A stretch of DNA of 64,000 bases from Pseudomonas fragi (GCF_025426255.1 NZ_CP104861.1:2418001-2482000), one strand, 5' to 3'. Shown: positions 45,749 to 56,906, counted from the first letter of the stretch. The notes: a model not told the origin generated them from the sequence alone. Program-made: numbers and translations.

Positions 45749-47584
45749 TCAGGCCGCTATTTGCCGTGTGTCCACCAGCAACCACCAGCTGGCGAGCGTG
45801 GGCGAGTCGGCCAGCTCTTCAAAGGTGACGGTGATGCCACGTTCCTTGAGTTCGGCGGCGAGTTTCATCACTTGCAGGGAGTCGAGTCCGTAGAAAATCA
45901 GGTTTTCCTCCGGGTCCAGTTCTTCACCGTCTTCGATCAATTGCAACACGCGGGTTTTCAGCCAGGCGCGGGTGGTTTCCGCCGTCAGCAGTTGGCGCAG
46001 CTGTTTTTTGTCGATCTTGCCTACGGCGGTGAGCGGCATGGTGTCGATCAGCCGTATGCGGTCGGGCAGTTTGTATTCGGCGATGCCCAGCTCCATCAGG
46101 TGGCGGCGCAGGGCGGGCGGCTTGAGGTTGGGATTGCGCGAGACGACGAAGGCGCAGCTCTTTTCCCCCAGTGCGGCGTCGGGCATGGCGACCAGCCCGG
46201 CATGGGTGACGTCGGGGTGCAACACGATGAGGTTTTCGATCTCTTCGGAAGCGACTTTTTCGCCACCTCGGTTGATCTGATCCTTGACCCGGCCGACGAC
46301 GCGCAGGTCACCGCTGGGCGTCATTTGCACCAGGTCACCGGAGTAGTAGTAACCCTCGTTATCGAAGGCTTGGGCGTTCTGTTCGGGGCTCTTGTAGTAG
46401 CCGCAGAAGGTGTAGGGGCCCCGGGTAGCCAACATGCCGGGCTCGCCGTTCGCTACGGGCACACCTTGTTCATCGACGATTTTGATTTCGTCCCCTGGGC
46501 TGATCGGGCGGCCTTGGGTAGTAAAGATTTGCTCGTCGGTGTCATCTAGGCGGGTGTAGTTGATCAGGCCCTCGGCCATGCCGAACACCTGCTGCAGCTT
46601 GCAGCCGAGCACACCGGGGACCTGGCGGGCCAGCGAGTCGGCGAATACAGCGCCGCCGACCTGGAGGTATTCAAGCGATTGCAGTTGCTCGCTGTGCTCC
46701 GGCGCGGCTTGCAGCCACAACGCGACGGCACTGGGCACCAGGGCGACGGTGTTGACTTCGTGGCGCTGGATCATTGCGAAGCAGGTCTGCGGCTCTGGGC
46801 TCGGTGCCATGATGATGGTACCGCCCGCGTACAACACGCCCAGAGCGCCCGGCGAGCTGAGCAGGAAGTTATGCGCTGCCGGCAGGGCACACAGGAAGCG
46901 TGTTTGTGCGGTCAGGCCGCACACCTCGGCACTGGTACGGGCGTTGTAGTGGTAGTCATTGTGGGTGCGTGGGATGAGCTTGGGGGTTCCGGTGCTGCCG
47001 CCGGACAACTGGAAGAGGGCAACTTCATCCGGTGCGCTGGGGGAGAAATCCACGCGGCTGTCGCTTGGGCTTTTGATCCAGGCAGCCAGGTTGTTGGGGG
47101 CGTGCTGTTCGCCGAGGAACAGCGTGACCTGAGGGCTTGCGCCGACTTCGTTGAGGTCGGCGAGGTAGCCGTCATCACGAAACACTTCATGCTCACGGGA
47201 GGCGATCAACAGCTTCGGCGTTATTTGTTTGGCGTAGCTCTTGAGTTCCAGTTTGCGATGGCTGTAGAGCGCGTTGAGCGGCACGATGCCGGCCTTGAGC
47301 AACGCGAACAGCACGATGTAGAACTCGGCGATGTTGGGCAGTTGCACCAGCGCGGTGTCGCCGTGGCCAAGCCCGTTGGCGGCCAGGTGCGAGGCCAGGT
47401 TGGAGGACAGTTGGTCCAGCTCGCCGTAATTGAAGCGACGCTCGCCGCAAATGATCGCGCAAGCCTGGGGCTGTGCTTGGCTGCGGGCCTGGAGCAAGTG
47501 GGTGAGGGGTTGATCGATCCAGTAGCCGTTTTCCCGATAGCGTTGTGCTCTGTCGAGGGGCCAGTGCGTGAATTCTAGAGTCAT
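45749..47584 (-). CDS. pmsE: Salicylate-AMP ligase with fused aryl carrier domain
   Basis: The enzyme has 611 residues from the ATG at 47584 (26 bases after pmsC); the frame is open to 47767, but that part lies inside pmsC and does not match the family. Residues 1 to about 535 are a DhbE/EntE/PchD-like adenylation domain (LFQLSGGSTGTPKLIPRTHN, VFGMAEGLINYTR, YYYSGDLVQM, GRVKDQINRGGEKVASEEIE). Residues about 540-611 are a carrier domain with the phosphopantetheine serine in FYGLDSLQVM. It activates salicylate and loads it on its own carrier, so no separate aryl carrier gene is needed. Confidence 0.92.
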   Translation of the reverse strand: MTLEFTHWPLDRAQRYRENGYWIDQPLTHLLQARSQAQPQACAIICGERRFNYGELDQLSSNLASHLAANGLGHGDTALVQLPNIAEFYIVLFALLKAGIVPLNALYSHRKLELKSYAKQITPKLLIASREHEVFRDDGYLADLNEVGASPQVTLFLGEQHAPNNLAAWIKSPSDSRVDFSPSAPDEVALFQLSGGSTGTPKLIPRTHNDYHYNARTSAEVCGLTAQTRFLCALPAAHNFLLSSPGALGVLYAGGTIIMAPSPEPQTCFAMIQRHEVNTVALVPSAVALWLQAAPEHSEQLQSLEYLQVGGAVFADSLARQVPGVLGCKLQQVFGMAEGLINYTRLDDTDEQIFTTQGRPISPGDEIKIVDEQGVPVANGEPGMLATRGPYTFCGYYKSPEQNAQAFDNEGYYYSGDLVQMTPSGDLRVVGRVKDQINRGGEKVASEEIENLIVLHPDVTHAGLVAMPDAALGEKSCAFVVSRNPNLKPPALRRHLMELGIAEYKLPDRIRLIDTMPLTAVGKIDKKQLRQLLTAETTRAWLKTRVLQLIEDGEELDPEENLIFYGLDSLQVMKLAAELKERGITVTFEELADSPTLASWWLLVDTRQIAA

Positions 47585-47610
47585 GGGGGTCACTGATAAA
47601 AATGGGGAAG

Positions 47611-48786
47611 TTAGTGGGCCAGGCCGCATGCGCGCAGCATGGTGCCGAGCTTGGTCTGGACTTCTGTCCATTCGGAGTCGGGGCTTGAGGCTTCGACGAT
47701 GCCGGCGCCGGCGAACAGGCGGACCTTGTTGCGCTTGATGGTGCCGCAGCGGATGGTCACGACCCATTCGCCGTTACCTTGGGCGTCGCACCAGCCGACC
47801 ATGCCGGTGAACAGGCCTCGCTCGACGTGTTCGACGAAGCGGATCAGGTGCCGGGCGCGTTCGGTCGGGAAACCACAGACCGCAGGGGTAGGGTGCAGGC
47901 GGCAAGCCAGCTGCAGGGCCGAGATATTGGGGTCGGCCAGGGTGCCTTCGATACGGGTGGAGAGGTGCCACAGCGCAGGCGTGCTGATCAGGCTGGGGCG
48001 CCGTGGCACGTTCAGTTGTGTGCACAATTCACCGAGCTGGGAGGCGATGTCTTCGGTCACCAGGCGGTGTTCGTAGTGGTCTTTTTCCGAGGCGGCCAGC
48101 CAGTCGGCGTTGCGACGGTCGGCTTCGGGGTCAGCCATGCGCTTGGCCGAGCCGGCCAGGGGGTTGGACACGAAGTCCAGGCCGTCCTTGTGCACAAGCA
48201 ATTCGGGGCTGACGCCGATCAGCGTGGCGCCGTCCGGCATGGGCACGCGGAAGTGGTAGCCGCTGGGGTTCTGGGCACGCAGATTGTTCTGCATGGTGCT
48301 CACGTCCACATCTTGGGCAAACAGCAATTCGCGCTGAACCGAGAGCACTGCCTTGCGTACGTCGCTGTAGCGGAAGTTGACGATGGCGTGTTCGACCGTG
48401 CGCTTGAAGCCTTGCTCGTCCGGTATGTTTTTTTGTTCAAGCAGTTCCGGCATTGAGGCCGCACCGGTTTGCACGGCACCGCTGCGGGCGCGCCACTCGG
48501 CGTGTTCGGGGATGTAGAGGCAGGACGCTTCAGCGGGATCGAAGGGGATGGCGCCGACGATGATCGGGTTGGCCTGGCCCGCTTTGCGCGCTTGTTCAAA
48601 GGCATGCGAAACGGTTTTTTGAAACAGGCTGCTGGCGTTTTCGCCGGCGATGGCCGGAGTTTCGATGCGTTGCAATATGCCGCTGACAGCTAGTTCATGA
48701 TCACCGGAGGTGAATGAAAAACTCCGCGTTGGGTCCAGCTGTTGCACCTCATCCATGTCGCTCGTCCTAAGGGTGCCCGTTCTCAT
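47611..48786 (-). CDS. pmsC: Isochorismate synthase
   Basis: The enzyme has 391 residues from the ATG at 48786 (GGAGG ten bases upstream). An ATG at 48756 with AGGA at 8 nt is also possible, and a TTG at 48816 less so. It is a chorismate-utilising enzyme of the EntC/DhbC type: SNPLAGSAKRMADPEAD, ALWHLSTRIEGTL, AVCGFPTERA, and ERGLFTGMVGWCD with VTIRCGTI near the C-terminus. It provides isochorismate for PmsB. It heads the minus-strand operon, and a Fur box lies about 45 bases upstream. Confidence 0.92.
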   Translation of the reverse strand: MRTGTLRTSDMDEVQQLDPTRSFSFTSGDHELAVSGILQRIETPAIAGENASSLFQKTVSHAFEQARKAGQANPIIVGAIPFDPAEASCLYIPEHAEWRARSGAVQTGAASMPELLEQKNIPDEQGFKRTVEHAIVNFRYSDVRKAVLSVQRELLFAQDVDVSTMQNNLRAQNPSGYHFRVPMPDGATLIGVSPELLVHKDGLDFVSNPLAGSAKRMADPEADRRNADWLAASEKDHYEHRLVTEDIASQLGELCTQLNVPRRPSLISTPALWHLSTRIEGTLADPNISALQLACRLHPTPAVCGFPTERARHLIRFVEHVERGLFTGMVGWCDAQGNGEWVVTIRCGTIKRNKVRLFAGAGIVEASSPDSEWTEVQTKLGTMLRACGLAH

Positions 48787-48827
48787 TTGCAGAAAGCCTC
48801 CGTGGCTTGTGGTCAAAAATTTTTACC

Positions 48828-48846
48828 TTGAAATATAATCATTATC
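48828..48846. promoter_or_regulatory. Fur box between pmsC and the Cy-Cy-A synthetase
   Basis: The stretch ending in ATAATCATTATC matches 14 of 19 positions of the consensus GATAATGATAATCATTATC. It can repress both divergent operons when iron is sufficient. Confidence 0.78.
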
Positions 48847-48899
48847 GTTTCTAATAGGTGACGCTAATCATTTAGATTTGTCAATCACATGAGTGGACC

Positions 48900-51800
48900 A
48901 TGAGAGAGTTAACTTCGATGCAAGCCGCCTGTTGGATCGGGCGTACTGCTCATGCCTTTTTAGGGAGAGTTTCGGCTCATCTTTATGTCGAGTTCGATGG
49001 ACATTCCATCGAACTCGACCGGTTACGCGAAGCGCTTGGGCGGGCCAGCCTGCTGCATCCGATGCTGCGGATGCGGGTGGATGCGCAAGGGCTGCAATCC
49101 ATTGCTGCCGTGGACCAATCGCCTCAGTTGGAAGTCGAAGACCTGCGTGCGATGACCGAGCCGGAGGCCGCCCGGCACCTGCTAGCCAAACGGGAAACGT
49201 GGACACATCAGCAACTGGACCTCGGTCATGAGCCGGGCGCCCGGTTTTCAGTGAGCCTGTTGGCGGACGATAGGTTTCGCCTGCATGTCGATACCGACAT
49301 GATCGCCATCGATCCATCCAGTTTCCGCACGCTGATGGAAGACCTGGCCCGGCTTTACGAGCAGCCCGATGACACGCTGCCGAATACGCCATCCTTCTTT
49401 GATTGGTACGATAAGGTCCGTGTCGACCCGGCACTCAAGGCCGCCCGCGATCGCGACCGTGCCTGGTGGCGTGAGCGCCTGGCGCACGTTGCCCCGGCAC
49501 CCACCTTGCCATTGCTTGAACACCCGCCGGAGCAAGCGCATAGCCACCGACTCCATACCTGGCTGGGTCCCGCCGAGCGCCAGGCCTTGGAACAAGTGGC
49601 ACGGGAACGCAGGATTACCCTGTCGACCTTGATGATGGGGCTGTTTGCGGCGGCGCTCGGGGCGCAGACCGGCGACCGTAGTTTCCGTCTCAATGTACCG
49701 ACGTTCTGGCGCCAGCCGTTGGTGGATGATGTTGAGCGCGTGGTGGGTGACTTCGCCAATGTGTTGATTCTGGATGTTGACATCGAGTCCGCCGCCACGC
49801 CGGCCGCGCTGTGTGCGCAACTGGCGAAAAAAGTGGTCGGCCTGCTTGAGCATTGTGCCTATCCGGGCGTGAATGTGATGCGCGATCTGTCCCGCCATCA
49901 GGGCTCACCACAGCTGGCGCCGGTGGTCTTTACTGCCGCGCTGGACATGCCCGGCGGCGACTTGCTTTCGCCGCGCGTGCGGCGTGTATTCGGCTCGATG
50001 AATTGGGTCATCTCCCAAGGGCCGCAGGTGGCTCTTGATGCACAGATTGCCTGCGCCGATGGCGGTATCCTGATCAATTGGGATATCCGTCTTGATGCGT
50101 TGCCACTGCCGTGGGTAACGACGCTCTTTGACCGTTTTGTGGCGATCACGCAGGAAGTGGCGGCCGATTCTCGTGCGTTGGATCAAACGCTCAACGTCGG
50201 TGTTTCGCGCACTCTCGAAAAACCGCTGTCAGCCCTACAGCAGGCGTACTTATTGGGCCGTGGCACTCAGATGCCTCTTGGCGGTGTGGCCATGCAGGAG
50301 TTTCGTGAATACCACGGGGCCATGGACCCGACGCTGCTGCGCAGTCGCCTGGTGGCGATGGTGCAGCGCCATGACAGCTTGCGCACACGGGTGGATGCGC
50401 TCAAGTTGGTGAGTTATGTCAGCGATGAAACTTGCATCAATCTTGAGGAAGTTGACCTCACATCGATGTCGTCGCAAGCAGCGCTGGCGCACGTCGATGA
50501 GTATCGTGAGGCATACGCCCACACCATCTTCGAGCTGGACCGTTCGCCTTGGAATGTCACGATCTTCCACCTGCCCGACGATCAGCTGACAGTGTTCGTG
50601 CGCCTGGATGCGTTGATCCTCGACGGCCGCTCCATTGCTGCGTTGTTGGTCGAGCTGTTCGATGGCCTGATAAGCGATGAGCCCGCTGCCGAGGCTGTGC
50701 CTGCCTCTGTGGATCAGACGTGCCAGCGCAAGGCCGACGCGGTTTACTGGAAGACCAAACTCACCGACGTGACGGGCGCACCACGCCTGCCATGGCGCGT
50801 GCCGCTCGATCAAGTGCGGGCATCGCGCTACGAGCGCCAAAGCCGACAAGTGCCCAAGGCGGTATTCAACGCATTCTGCAAATTAGGCGCCCGGCAGCGG
50901 CTATTCAAGAACTCCGCCCTGATGGCGCTGGTGATGGAAGTGCTGTCCCACTGGCTCGATGAAGGTGGCTTGTGCGTGGCGGTACCGGTTGCGCCGCAAA
51001 CGGGCGGTGCATTTGCCAACCGTTCCAGCTTTATCGCGATCAACCGAAGCGAGGCTCCCAGCACCTTTACGGAGCGTGCGGCGAAGCTGCAAGTGGACGT
51101 GCTGGAAGGGCTGCAACACTTGGCCTATTCGGGCGTGGACCTCGCCCGGTTGCTATTCGAATCCCACGGCCCTGGGCCGGTGCTGCCGGTGGTGATTACC
51201 AATGGTTTTTCCTGGCCGGTGTTGGCGGCGGATAGTCTCATGCAGTTGCAAGGCGGCCTGACCCAGACGCCTCAGGTGGCCATGGATATTCGCTTCTGGA
51301 CCAACGCCGAGGGCGCGCTGGTGCTGGATATCGACTATGCACGGGAAGTCCTGGACCCAGCGGTGGTTCACGACATCCTGGATGCGCTGGAAAAGGCCAT
51401 CAGCCAAATCAGCGCCAGCGGTGAGTTCACCATGAACGCCGCCGCGATCATCGACACGTCTCACTATTGCCTCAATAGCTCGACGACCGAAGCCAGTGCC
51501 GAAGGGTTCCTGGCGCAAATCGCCAAGCACCTGTTCGACCCCGCCAACCAACGGATCGCCCTGATCAGCGGCGAGCGGCAGATCAGCTACGCCGAACTGG
51601 GATCGGGCGTGTCGCGTGTCATTGCGGCGTTCAAGGCCCGTGGCATCGGGCCGGGCCAAGTGGTCGCCATCTGCCTGCCACGCAGCCCGGAGCACACCAT
51701 GCTGACCTTGGCCTCTGCATTGACGGGCGTGATCTGGGTGCCTATCGACGCCTCGGCGCCAGAAGAGCGTCGGCAGTATCTGTTGGAAAACTGCCGGCCA

Positions 51801-53240
51801 GATCTGGTGGTCATCAGCTCGGGCGAGACGGTCGGGCATGCCCAGGCCACGCCGAACGAGTTGCTGGCCGGGCCGCAAGCCAGTGCGCCAATATTGGATG
51901 ATCGCTCAATGAGCGAAGCGCCGGCGTATTTCCTCTACACCTCGGGCACCACTGGCAAGCCCAAGTGCGTGGTGCTGTGCAACCGCGCCACGGCCAATGT
52001 CATCGGCAGCACCTTGTCACACTGGCGCGTGAGCCAGATCGACGTGTTCATGTCGGTAACCCCGCTGCACCACGACATGTCCGTATTCGATGTGCTCGGC
52101 TGCCTGACGGCCGGCGCCACTCTGGTACTGCCTGGCGTCGGCGAGGAAAAGGATGCGGTGCGTTGGAATCAGTTGATCGCCAGGCACCGTGTGACGCTGT
52201 GGTGTTCCGTACCGGCTATTCTGGAAATGCTGCTGTCGTGCCGTGGCGAACATGACTTGGCCAGCCTGCGCCTGATCGCCCAGGGCGGCGACTACATCAA
52301 GCCGGGCGTGATCGCCGAGTTGCGCGGGCTGCTGCCATCGTCCCGCCTGATTTCCCTGGGCGGGCCGACAGAAACCACGATCTGGAGCATCTGGCACGAC
52401 ATCACTGCCGATGACCAGCTGCAAATTCCCTACGGGCGACCGTTACCGGGCAACCGCTATCTGGTTCTCGACGCCCAGGGAGCGCATTGCCCAGCAGGCG
52501 TTGTCGGCCGCATTCATACGGCAGGCGTCAACCTGGCCCTGGGCTACCTGGAAAACGGCGCGCTGGCACAAACCGAATTCATCAGTGTCATCGATGAGCA
52601 CGGCCGGGCCGTACGTGCATTTCGTACCGGTGACTGCGGGCGCTATCGCCATGACGGCACGTTGATGTTCGACAGCCGCGTGAATGGCTACGTGAAGGTG
52701 CGCGGCGTGCGCGTGTCGCTGCCCGACATCGAGATCGAGCTGATCAAGCATCCTGCGGTCAGGCACGTGCTGGTGGTGGACTACGGCGAACAGCGCCAGG
52801 GCGAGGTCAACATCGGTGCGCTGTACGTGAGTGCCGAAGACGCCGCACCCTTGACCGCCGCCGCGTTGCGCCAGTTCGCCCGCGAGCACTTACCGCAATC
52901 CCATGTGCCCACGCAATTCCAGGCGGTGGAGGTGCTGCCGTTGTCGCAAAACGGCAAGCCTGATCGCCCGCGTGCCCGCAGCTTGTTGCTGGAGCCTGCC
53001 GAAGAGGTCGTTGAAACGCAGGGCAACAAGGTCTTGGCGATCTACCTGAGTGTGTTGGGCAGGCCGCCGCAGGACGGCGCCAATGCTTCGGTCGACTTCA
53101 TCAGTCTGGGTCTGCGGCCCCAGCATTTGAAAGCCATCGCTGCCCGGTTCCAAGAGGAACTTGCCGTGACGCTTTCCCCCGGACAATTACTGCGTTGCCG
53201 TAACGCACAAGATGTCGAGCGATTGCTCGCCTGCGCATAA
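48900..53240 (+). CDS. pmsD: Siderophore NRPS: cyclization-cyclization-adenylation with degenerate carrier
   Basis: This 1446-residue synthetase probably joins salicylate to threonine and forms the oxazoline. Two cyclization domains are seen: D133-MIAI-D138-PSS141 and D570-ALIL-D575-GRS578 both fit the DxxxxDxxS motif that replaces HHxxxDG. The adenylation domain (about 865-1370) has [26 protein letters not shown] and [10 protein letters not shown], presumably for threonine. The last 70 residues look like a carrier domain, but the serine motif is gone (FISLGLRPQ, Pro1407 where Ser is expected). It therefore must load a carrier in trans, most simply that of the partner encoded at 54637-56748. 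The symbol follows recalled pseudomonine naming and is less certain than the function. Confidence 0.88.
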   Translation: MRELTSMQAACWIGRTAHAFLGRVSAHLYVEFDGHSIELDRLREALGRASLLHPMLRMRVDAQGLQSIAAVDQSPQLEVEDLRAMTEPEAARHLLAKRETWTHQQLDLGHEPGARFSVSLLADDRFRLHVDTDMIAIDPSSFRTLMEDLARLYEQPDDTLPNTPSFFDWYDKVRVDPALKAARDRDRAWWRERLAHVAPAPTLPLLEHPPEQAHSHRLHTWLGPAERQALEQVARERRITLSTLMMGLFAAALGAQTGDRSFRLNVPTFWRQPLVDDVERVVGDFANVLILDVDIESAATPAALCAQLAKKVVGLLEHCAYPGVNVMRDLSRHQGSPQLAPVVFTAALDMPGGDLLSPRVRRVFGSMNWVISQGPQVALDAQIACADGGILINWDIRLDALPLPWVTTLFDRFVAITQEVAADSRALDQTLNVGVSRTLEKPLSALQQAYLLGRGTQMPLGGVAMQEFREYHGAMDPTLLRSRLVAMVQRHDSLRTRVDALKLVSYVSDETCINLEEVDLTSMSSQAALAHVDEYREAYAHTIFELDRSPWNVTIFHLPDDQLTVFVRLDALILDGRSIAALLVELFDGLISDEPAAEAVPASVDQTCQRKADAVYWKTKLTDVTGAPRLPWRVPLDQVRASRYERQSRQVPKAVFNAFCKLGARQRLFKNSALMALVMEVLSHWLDEGGLCVAVPVAPQTGGAFANRSSFIAINRSEAPSTFTERAAKLQVDVLEGLQHLAYSGVDLARLLFESHGPGPVLPVVITNGFSWPVLAADSLMQLQGGLTQTPQVAMDIRFWTNAEGALVLDIDYAREVLDPAVVHDILDALEKAISQISASGEFTMNAAAIIDTSHYCLNSSTTEASAEGFLAQIAKHLFDPANQRIALISGERQISYAELGSGVSRVIAAFKARGIGPGQVVAICLPRSPEHTMLTLASALTGVIWVPIDASAPEERRQYLLENCRPDLVVISSGETVGHAQATPNELLAGPQASAPILDDRSMSEAPAYFLYTSGTTGKPKCVVLCNRATANVIGSTLSHWRVSQIDVFMSVTPLHHDMSVFDVLGCLTAGATLVLPGVGEEKDAVRWNQLIARHRVTLWCSVPAILEMLLSCRGEHDLASLRLIAQGGDYIKPGVIAELRGLLPSSRLISLGGPTETTIWSIWHDITADDQLQIPYGRPLPGNRYLVLDAQGAHCPAGVVGRIHTAGVNLALGYLENGALAQTEFISVIDEHGRAVRAFRTGDCGRYRHDGTLMFDSRVNGYVKVRGVRVSLPDIEIELIKHPAVRHVLVVDYGEQRQGEVNIGALYVSAEDAAPLTAAALRQFAREHLPQSHVPTQFQAVEVLPLSQNGKPDRPRARSLLLEPAEEVVETQGNKVLAIYLSVLGRPPQDGANASVDFISLGLRPQHLKAIAARFQEELAVTLSPGQLLRCRNAQDVERLLACA

Positions 53241-53271
53241 CCACATAGCAATACCCAGGGAGACAGATTGG

Positions 53272-54591
53272 ATGACGGATTTACCCACTGTAGATATCGC
53301 CGGTGTAGGCATCGGGCCCTTTAACCTCGGGTTGGCCGCTTTATTGTCCAAACATTCCGGCGTGACCAGCCTTTTCCTGGATCGCAAAGCTGAATTTCGT
53401 TGGCATGAAGGGTTGCTCTTGCCGGGCACCACGTTGCAGGTGCCGTTTCTGGCGGACCTGGTGACGATGGCCGACCCGACCCACGAACTGAGCTATCTGA
53501 ATTACCTGCACCAGCACGATCGCCTGTACCAATTCTATTACTACGAGAACTTCCAGGTGCCGCGCCGCGAGTACGACCACTATTGTCGTTGGGCTTCGCA
53601 GCAGTTGCCGACGTGCCACTTCGGCGAGGATATCTGTGATGTGACTTACGACGCGGGAGCCGGGAAATTCCTGATTGAAAGCCAGTCCGTGTCAGGCTTC
53701 AAGCGCTACTATTCCAGCCGAAACCTGGCGGTAGGCATCGGCACCACACCGATATTACCGCAATGGGCTCAGGTGAAAAGTACGGTACCCATCATGCATT
53801 CGGCGGAGTTTGGCAAGCGCCAGGCGCAGTTGTCGGAATGTCGGCGTGTCACCGTGATTGGCTCTGGCCAGAGTGCCGCCGAGTGCGTGCTCGCATTGTT
53901 CAATGAGCTGACCCCCGAGCGGATTGCCGCAGGCGCCTCGATCTGCTGGATCACTCGTTCGGCGGGTTTCCATCCCATGGAATACTCCAAGCTGGGGCAG
54001 GAGTGCTTTACGCCGTCCTACATGGAGTACTTCCACAGCCTCCCGCGTGAGCGCCGTCGTGAGGTCGTGGCCAAGCAGGGCTTGTTGTACAAGGGCATCA
54101 GTTTTTCCACTATCGCCGCTATCTACGACTTGATCTATGAGCGCTCCATTGGCGGCAGTGATCCGGGTCTGACGTTGCTGTCGAACTGTGAAGTCGAGAC
54201 GGTCGAGGATGTCGCCGGTACGCTGCGTATTGCCTATCGGCATCGTGAACTGGGCCAGACCAGCAGCCTGGAGGCGGACGCGATTGTGGCCGCGACGGGC
54301 TACGGGCATGCCTGGCCGCAGTGGTTTGAGCGGCTCAAAGGCACGGTGCTGGAAACCGATGAGTACGGTGACTGCCTTGTGGAGGATGACTTCACCGCAC
54401 GTCGCTGTGATGACGGGGCAGGGCGTATCTTTGTGCAGAACGCCGAGATCTTCCAGCATGGCGTGGGCTCGCCGGACCTGGGCGTTGCCGCGATTCGTAA
54501 TGCGAGTATTGCCAATCAACTGCTCGGCCGTCCGCACTACCGCCTGCCCAAGCGCTCGTCGTTCCAGCGTTATGGCATGCATGAGGTTTAG
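53272..54591 (+). CDS. Histamine N-monooxygenase (siderophore N-hydroxylase family)
   Basis: The enzyme has 439 residues from the ATG at 53272 (AGGGAGA upstream). It is a flavin- and NADPH-dependent amine hydroxylase related to IucD, PvdA and BasC: IAGVGIGPFNLGLAAL (FAD), RWHEGLLLPGTTLQVPFLAD, GSGQSAAECVLAL (NADPH) and VAATGYGH near the C-terminus. Given the histidine decarboxylase in the same locus, histamine is the likely substrate, giving N-hydroxyhistamine. It starts about 30 bases after the synthetase gene. Confidence 0.9.
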   Translation: MTDLPTVDIAGVGIGPFNLGLAALLSKHSGVTSLFLDRKAEFRWHEGLLLPGTTLQVPFLADLVTMADPTHELSYLNYLHQHDRLYQFYYYENFQVPRREYDHYCRWASQQLPTCHFGEDICDVTYDAGAGKFLIESQSVSGFKRYYSSRNLAVGIGTTPILPQWAQVKSTVPIMHSAEFGKRQAQLSECRRVTVIGSGQSAAECVLALFNELTPERIAAGASICWITRSAGFHPMEYSKLGQECFTPSYMEYFHSLPRERRREVVAKQGLLYKGISFSTIAAIYDLIYERSIGGSDPGLTLLSNCEVETVEDVAGTLRIAYRHRELGQTSSLEADAIVAATGYGHAWPQWFERLKGTVLETDEYGDCLVEDDFTARRCDDGAGRIFVQNAEIFQHGVGSPDLGVAAIRNASIANQLLGRPHYRLPKRSSFQRYGMHEV

Positions 54592-54602
54592 TGCGTGAAA
54601 GG

Positions 54603-54631
54603 CAGGGCCTTGGTGTTACCAAGGCCCTGTT
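54603..54631. terminator. Bidirectional terminator between convergent siderophore genes
   Basis: CAGGGCCTTGG and CCAAGGCCCTG form a perfect eleven-base stem with a five-base loop. The hairpin lies just after the monooxygenase stop and just before the end of the PCP-C synthetase. Confidence 0.8.
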
Positions 54632-54636
54632 GAAGG

Positions 54637-56748
54637 TCAGACGCGGATGTGGTCCAGGGTGATGCCGTCGGCGCCAGGTGTCGCGAACAGCGCGAACATC
54701 TGCTCGATCGTAGCGCTCATGCGGGTCATCTGCGCTGCGCTGTAGCGATCCGAACGGTAGGTAATCACTAGGCGCAATGCGCGCTTGCCGTCGAGCGTGT
54801 TTTCCATGATCTCGAACTGAATACCGAACATCGACTGGTTCTTGTCCGGGTCAATCTGGCGGTAGCGGATCGCGCCGTTATCCGGTGTGCTCAGGGCGCC
54901 GTTCAAGGCGTTGTTGGCGTGAATCTGGATGTACACGTCGAACAGCAGTCCATCCGCTGGCGTCATGCCCAGGGCCTGTTGAATCTGCTCCATCGGCACA
55001 TCGGCGTAGGCCATCGAATCGTTGATCAAGCGGCTGACGTTTTCAATCATGGCGCCGACGGCTTGCCGGGAATCGAATTGCACGCGGTGCGCGACCATGG
55101 TGGTGAAGTAGCCGACCGTGTCGTAATACGCGGGATCTGTGCGACCGGAAGCCGACGTGCCCACTACCAGGTCTTTCAAATCCCCGAGCTTGTGCAGGGA
55201 GAGCACGATTGCCGAATAGACCACGCCGAACAGTGAAGCGTTGTTCTGCCGGGCGAAGGCGTACAGGTGGTCGGTCGTGCCTTGGGTGGGCTTGATCTCA
55301 AACCACTGGGCCTTGGTCGATACCTGTGCGGGCTGTGCCTCGGAGGAGGGTAGCGTTAGGCCACGGGTGGCATCGCGCAGCATGCTGGTCCAGTAGTCGA
55401 GGTGCTTCTGGTTGATCCCGGCAGCTTGCTGGCGCACGGCGAATTCATGGAAGGACGGTGCCGGGCTTTTCCAGACGGGCGCTTTGTCGGCCGCACGGGC
55501 CAGGTAAGCCTGGGCCAGTTCTTCCATCATCACGTTGAGCGACCATTCATCAATGGCCATGTGATGGACGAGCAGCGACAAGGTTTGGCGTTGATGTTGC
55601 GCGTCCTGAATGAAGCGCACCCGCAGGGGCAACTCGCGGGTCAGATCGAACTGATAGGTGGCTTCGCTTTGCAGGGTGGCACCCTGGCTTTCGCGGCTCG
55701 GCCAGAACCACTTGAACTGCGGTAGCTGCGAGGTTGGCACGATTTGCTGGTATGCCTCACCACTCTCGAAGTGGAAGGTGCTACGCAGGCTGGCATGGCG
55801 CTCAAGCAGGTCATGGAATGCCTGCTCCAACAGCGCTTCGTCCACCGTGTCGAGAAACTCCATGGCAAACGGCAGGTTGAAGATCGTGCCGAATTCGAAG
55901 GCGGCGTAAGCGCGTCCGAGGGATGCCTGGGCCAGTGCAAACGGTGCTTTTTGTACGTCTTGCGGCGAGCAGGTGGCGGTCGTTGGTGCAGCGTTTCTCG
56001 CGATGACCTGGGCGCGTGCCGCCAAGGCGGTTGCCGAGGGTGCGCTGAAGAAATCGTTGAACTGGACTTCGATGCCGTGGCTGCTCAACAGCTTGCCGAT
56101 GATGCGGGTGGCCAGCAGCGAGTGGCCGCCAAAGTCGAAGAAGTCATCCGTCGCCAGCATGCCCGGTTCCGCCAGGGCTTCTCGGAACTCGGCGAGGATA
56201 ATGGCTGCAACTTCAGGTGTTTCGGTTTGGGCGGCGTTCTCGCCGATGTCCGCATGGCGGTGCAGCCAAGGCAGTGGCGCATCAGGAGTGTGCATGATCT
56301 TGCGGTACAGGTCGTTTGCCTGGCAGGTCTGGTCAAGAATCGGGTGAAGGACCAGCGCCAGGATGGGCGCATCCGGCGTTTGCATAATCAGCGCCTTGAA
56401 CGGCGGCTGATGCTCAGCGTCCCACGGCGCGGCTTGTTCGGGGAGCAGGTAGTGGCTGGCGTCACCGGTCACCTGAATGCGCTCGATGCACGCTTGCCAG
56501 TCGCGCGCCTGGACCTTGTCGACTTCGCCGTCATCGTTGAACTGGTAGCGGGCATTCAGCTCGGGGATTGATTCGATCACCGCCTGGAGTGCTGACTCCA
56601 GTCTTGCGGAATCGGCATCCGCGTCGAGTTTCCAGGCACTCAAGTGCTTGAGAATGCGATCAGGATATTGCTGCTGCAAAAGCCAGATATGCGCTTCGTA
56701 ATCGGTGGCAGACCGTTTCAAAAACGTATCTGGAGTGAGTTCCATCAT
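54637..56748 (-). CDS. pmsG: Siderophore NRPS: partial condensation, carrier, condensation
   Basis: The protein has 703 residues from the ATG at 56748. Residues 1 to about 165 resemble only the first half of a condensation domain, with the HHxxxDG motif reduced to LHPILDQ. A carrier follows at about 180-255 with intact Ser210 in FFDFGGHSLLAT. A full condensation domain occupies about 270-703, with LLVHHMAIDEWSL as active-site motif. It should carry threonine (loaded by the partner adenylation domain) and transfer the salicyl-oxazolinyl group to N-hydroxyhistamine, releasing the siderophore without a thioesterase. The symbol follows recalled naming. Confidence 0.85.
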   Translation of the reverse strand: MMELTPDTFLKRSATDYEAHIWLLQQQYPDRILKHLSAWKLDADADSARLESALQAVIESIPELNARYQFNDDGEVDKVQARDWQACIERIQVTGDASHYLLPEQAAPWDAEHQPPFKALIMQTPDAPILALVLHPILDQTCQANDLYRKIMHTPDAPLPWLHRHADIGENAAQTETPEVAAIILAEFREALAEPGMLATDDFFDFGGHSLLATRIIGKLLSSHGIEVQFNDFFSAPSATALAARAQVIARNAAPTTATCSPQDVQKAPFALAQASLGRAYAAFEFGTIFNLPFAMEFLDTVDEALLEQAFHDLLERHASLRSTFHFESGEAYQQIVPTSQLPQFKWFWPSRESQGATLQSEATYQFDLTRELPLRVRFIQDAQHQRQTLSLLVHHMAIDEWSLNVMMEELAQAYLARAADKAPVWKSPAPSFHEFAVRQQAAGINQKHLDYWTSMLRDATRGLTLPSSEAQPAQVSTKAQWFEIKPTQGTTDHLYAFARQNNASLFGVVYSAIVLSLHKLGDLKDLVVGTSASGRTDPAYYDTVGYFTTMVAHRVQFDSRQAVGAMIENVSRLINDSMAYADVPMEQIQQALGMTPADGLLFDVYIQIHANNALNGALSTPDNGAIRYRQIDPDKNQSMFGIQFEIMENTLDGKRALRLVITYRSDRYSAAQMTRMSATIEQMFALFATPGADGITLDHIRV

Positions 56749-56906
56749 GGAAGTTTCCCGCCTTATCAAACTGAACAGTAAGAAGTAGAGATGGCACCAA
56801 GTGCCGACAGACCCATCCTCGGTCTGGTGTAACGCCTGGGAACCCGGGCGTCAGAGGACGTGCAATCCGGTTGCGTTGCAGGAGCTTTATGAACACCGTA
56901 TGATCG

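Noticed and set aside
47585..47767. Upstream extension of pmsE
   Set aside because: The extra 61 residues are Arg/Pro-rich, lie inside pmsC and are absent from adenylation-domain proteins; the ATG at 47584 fits the family start.
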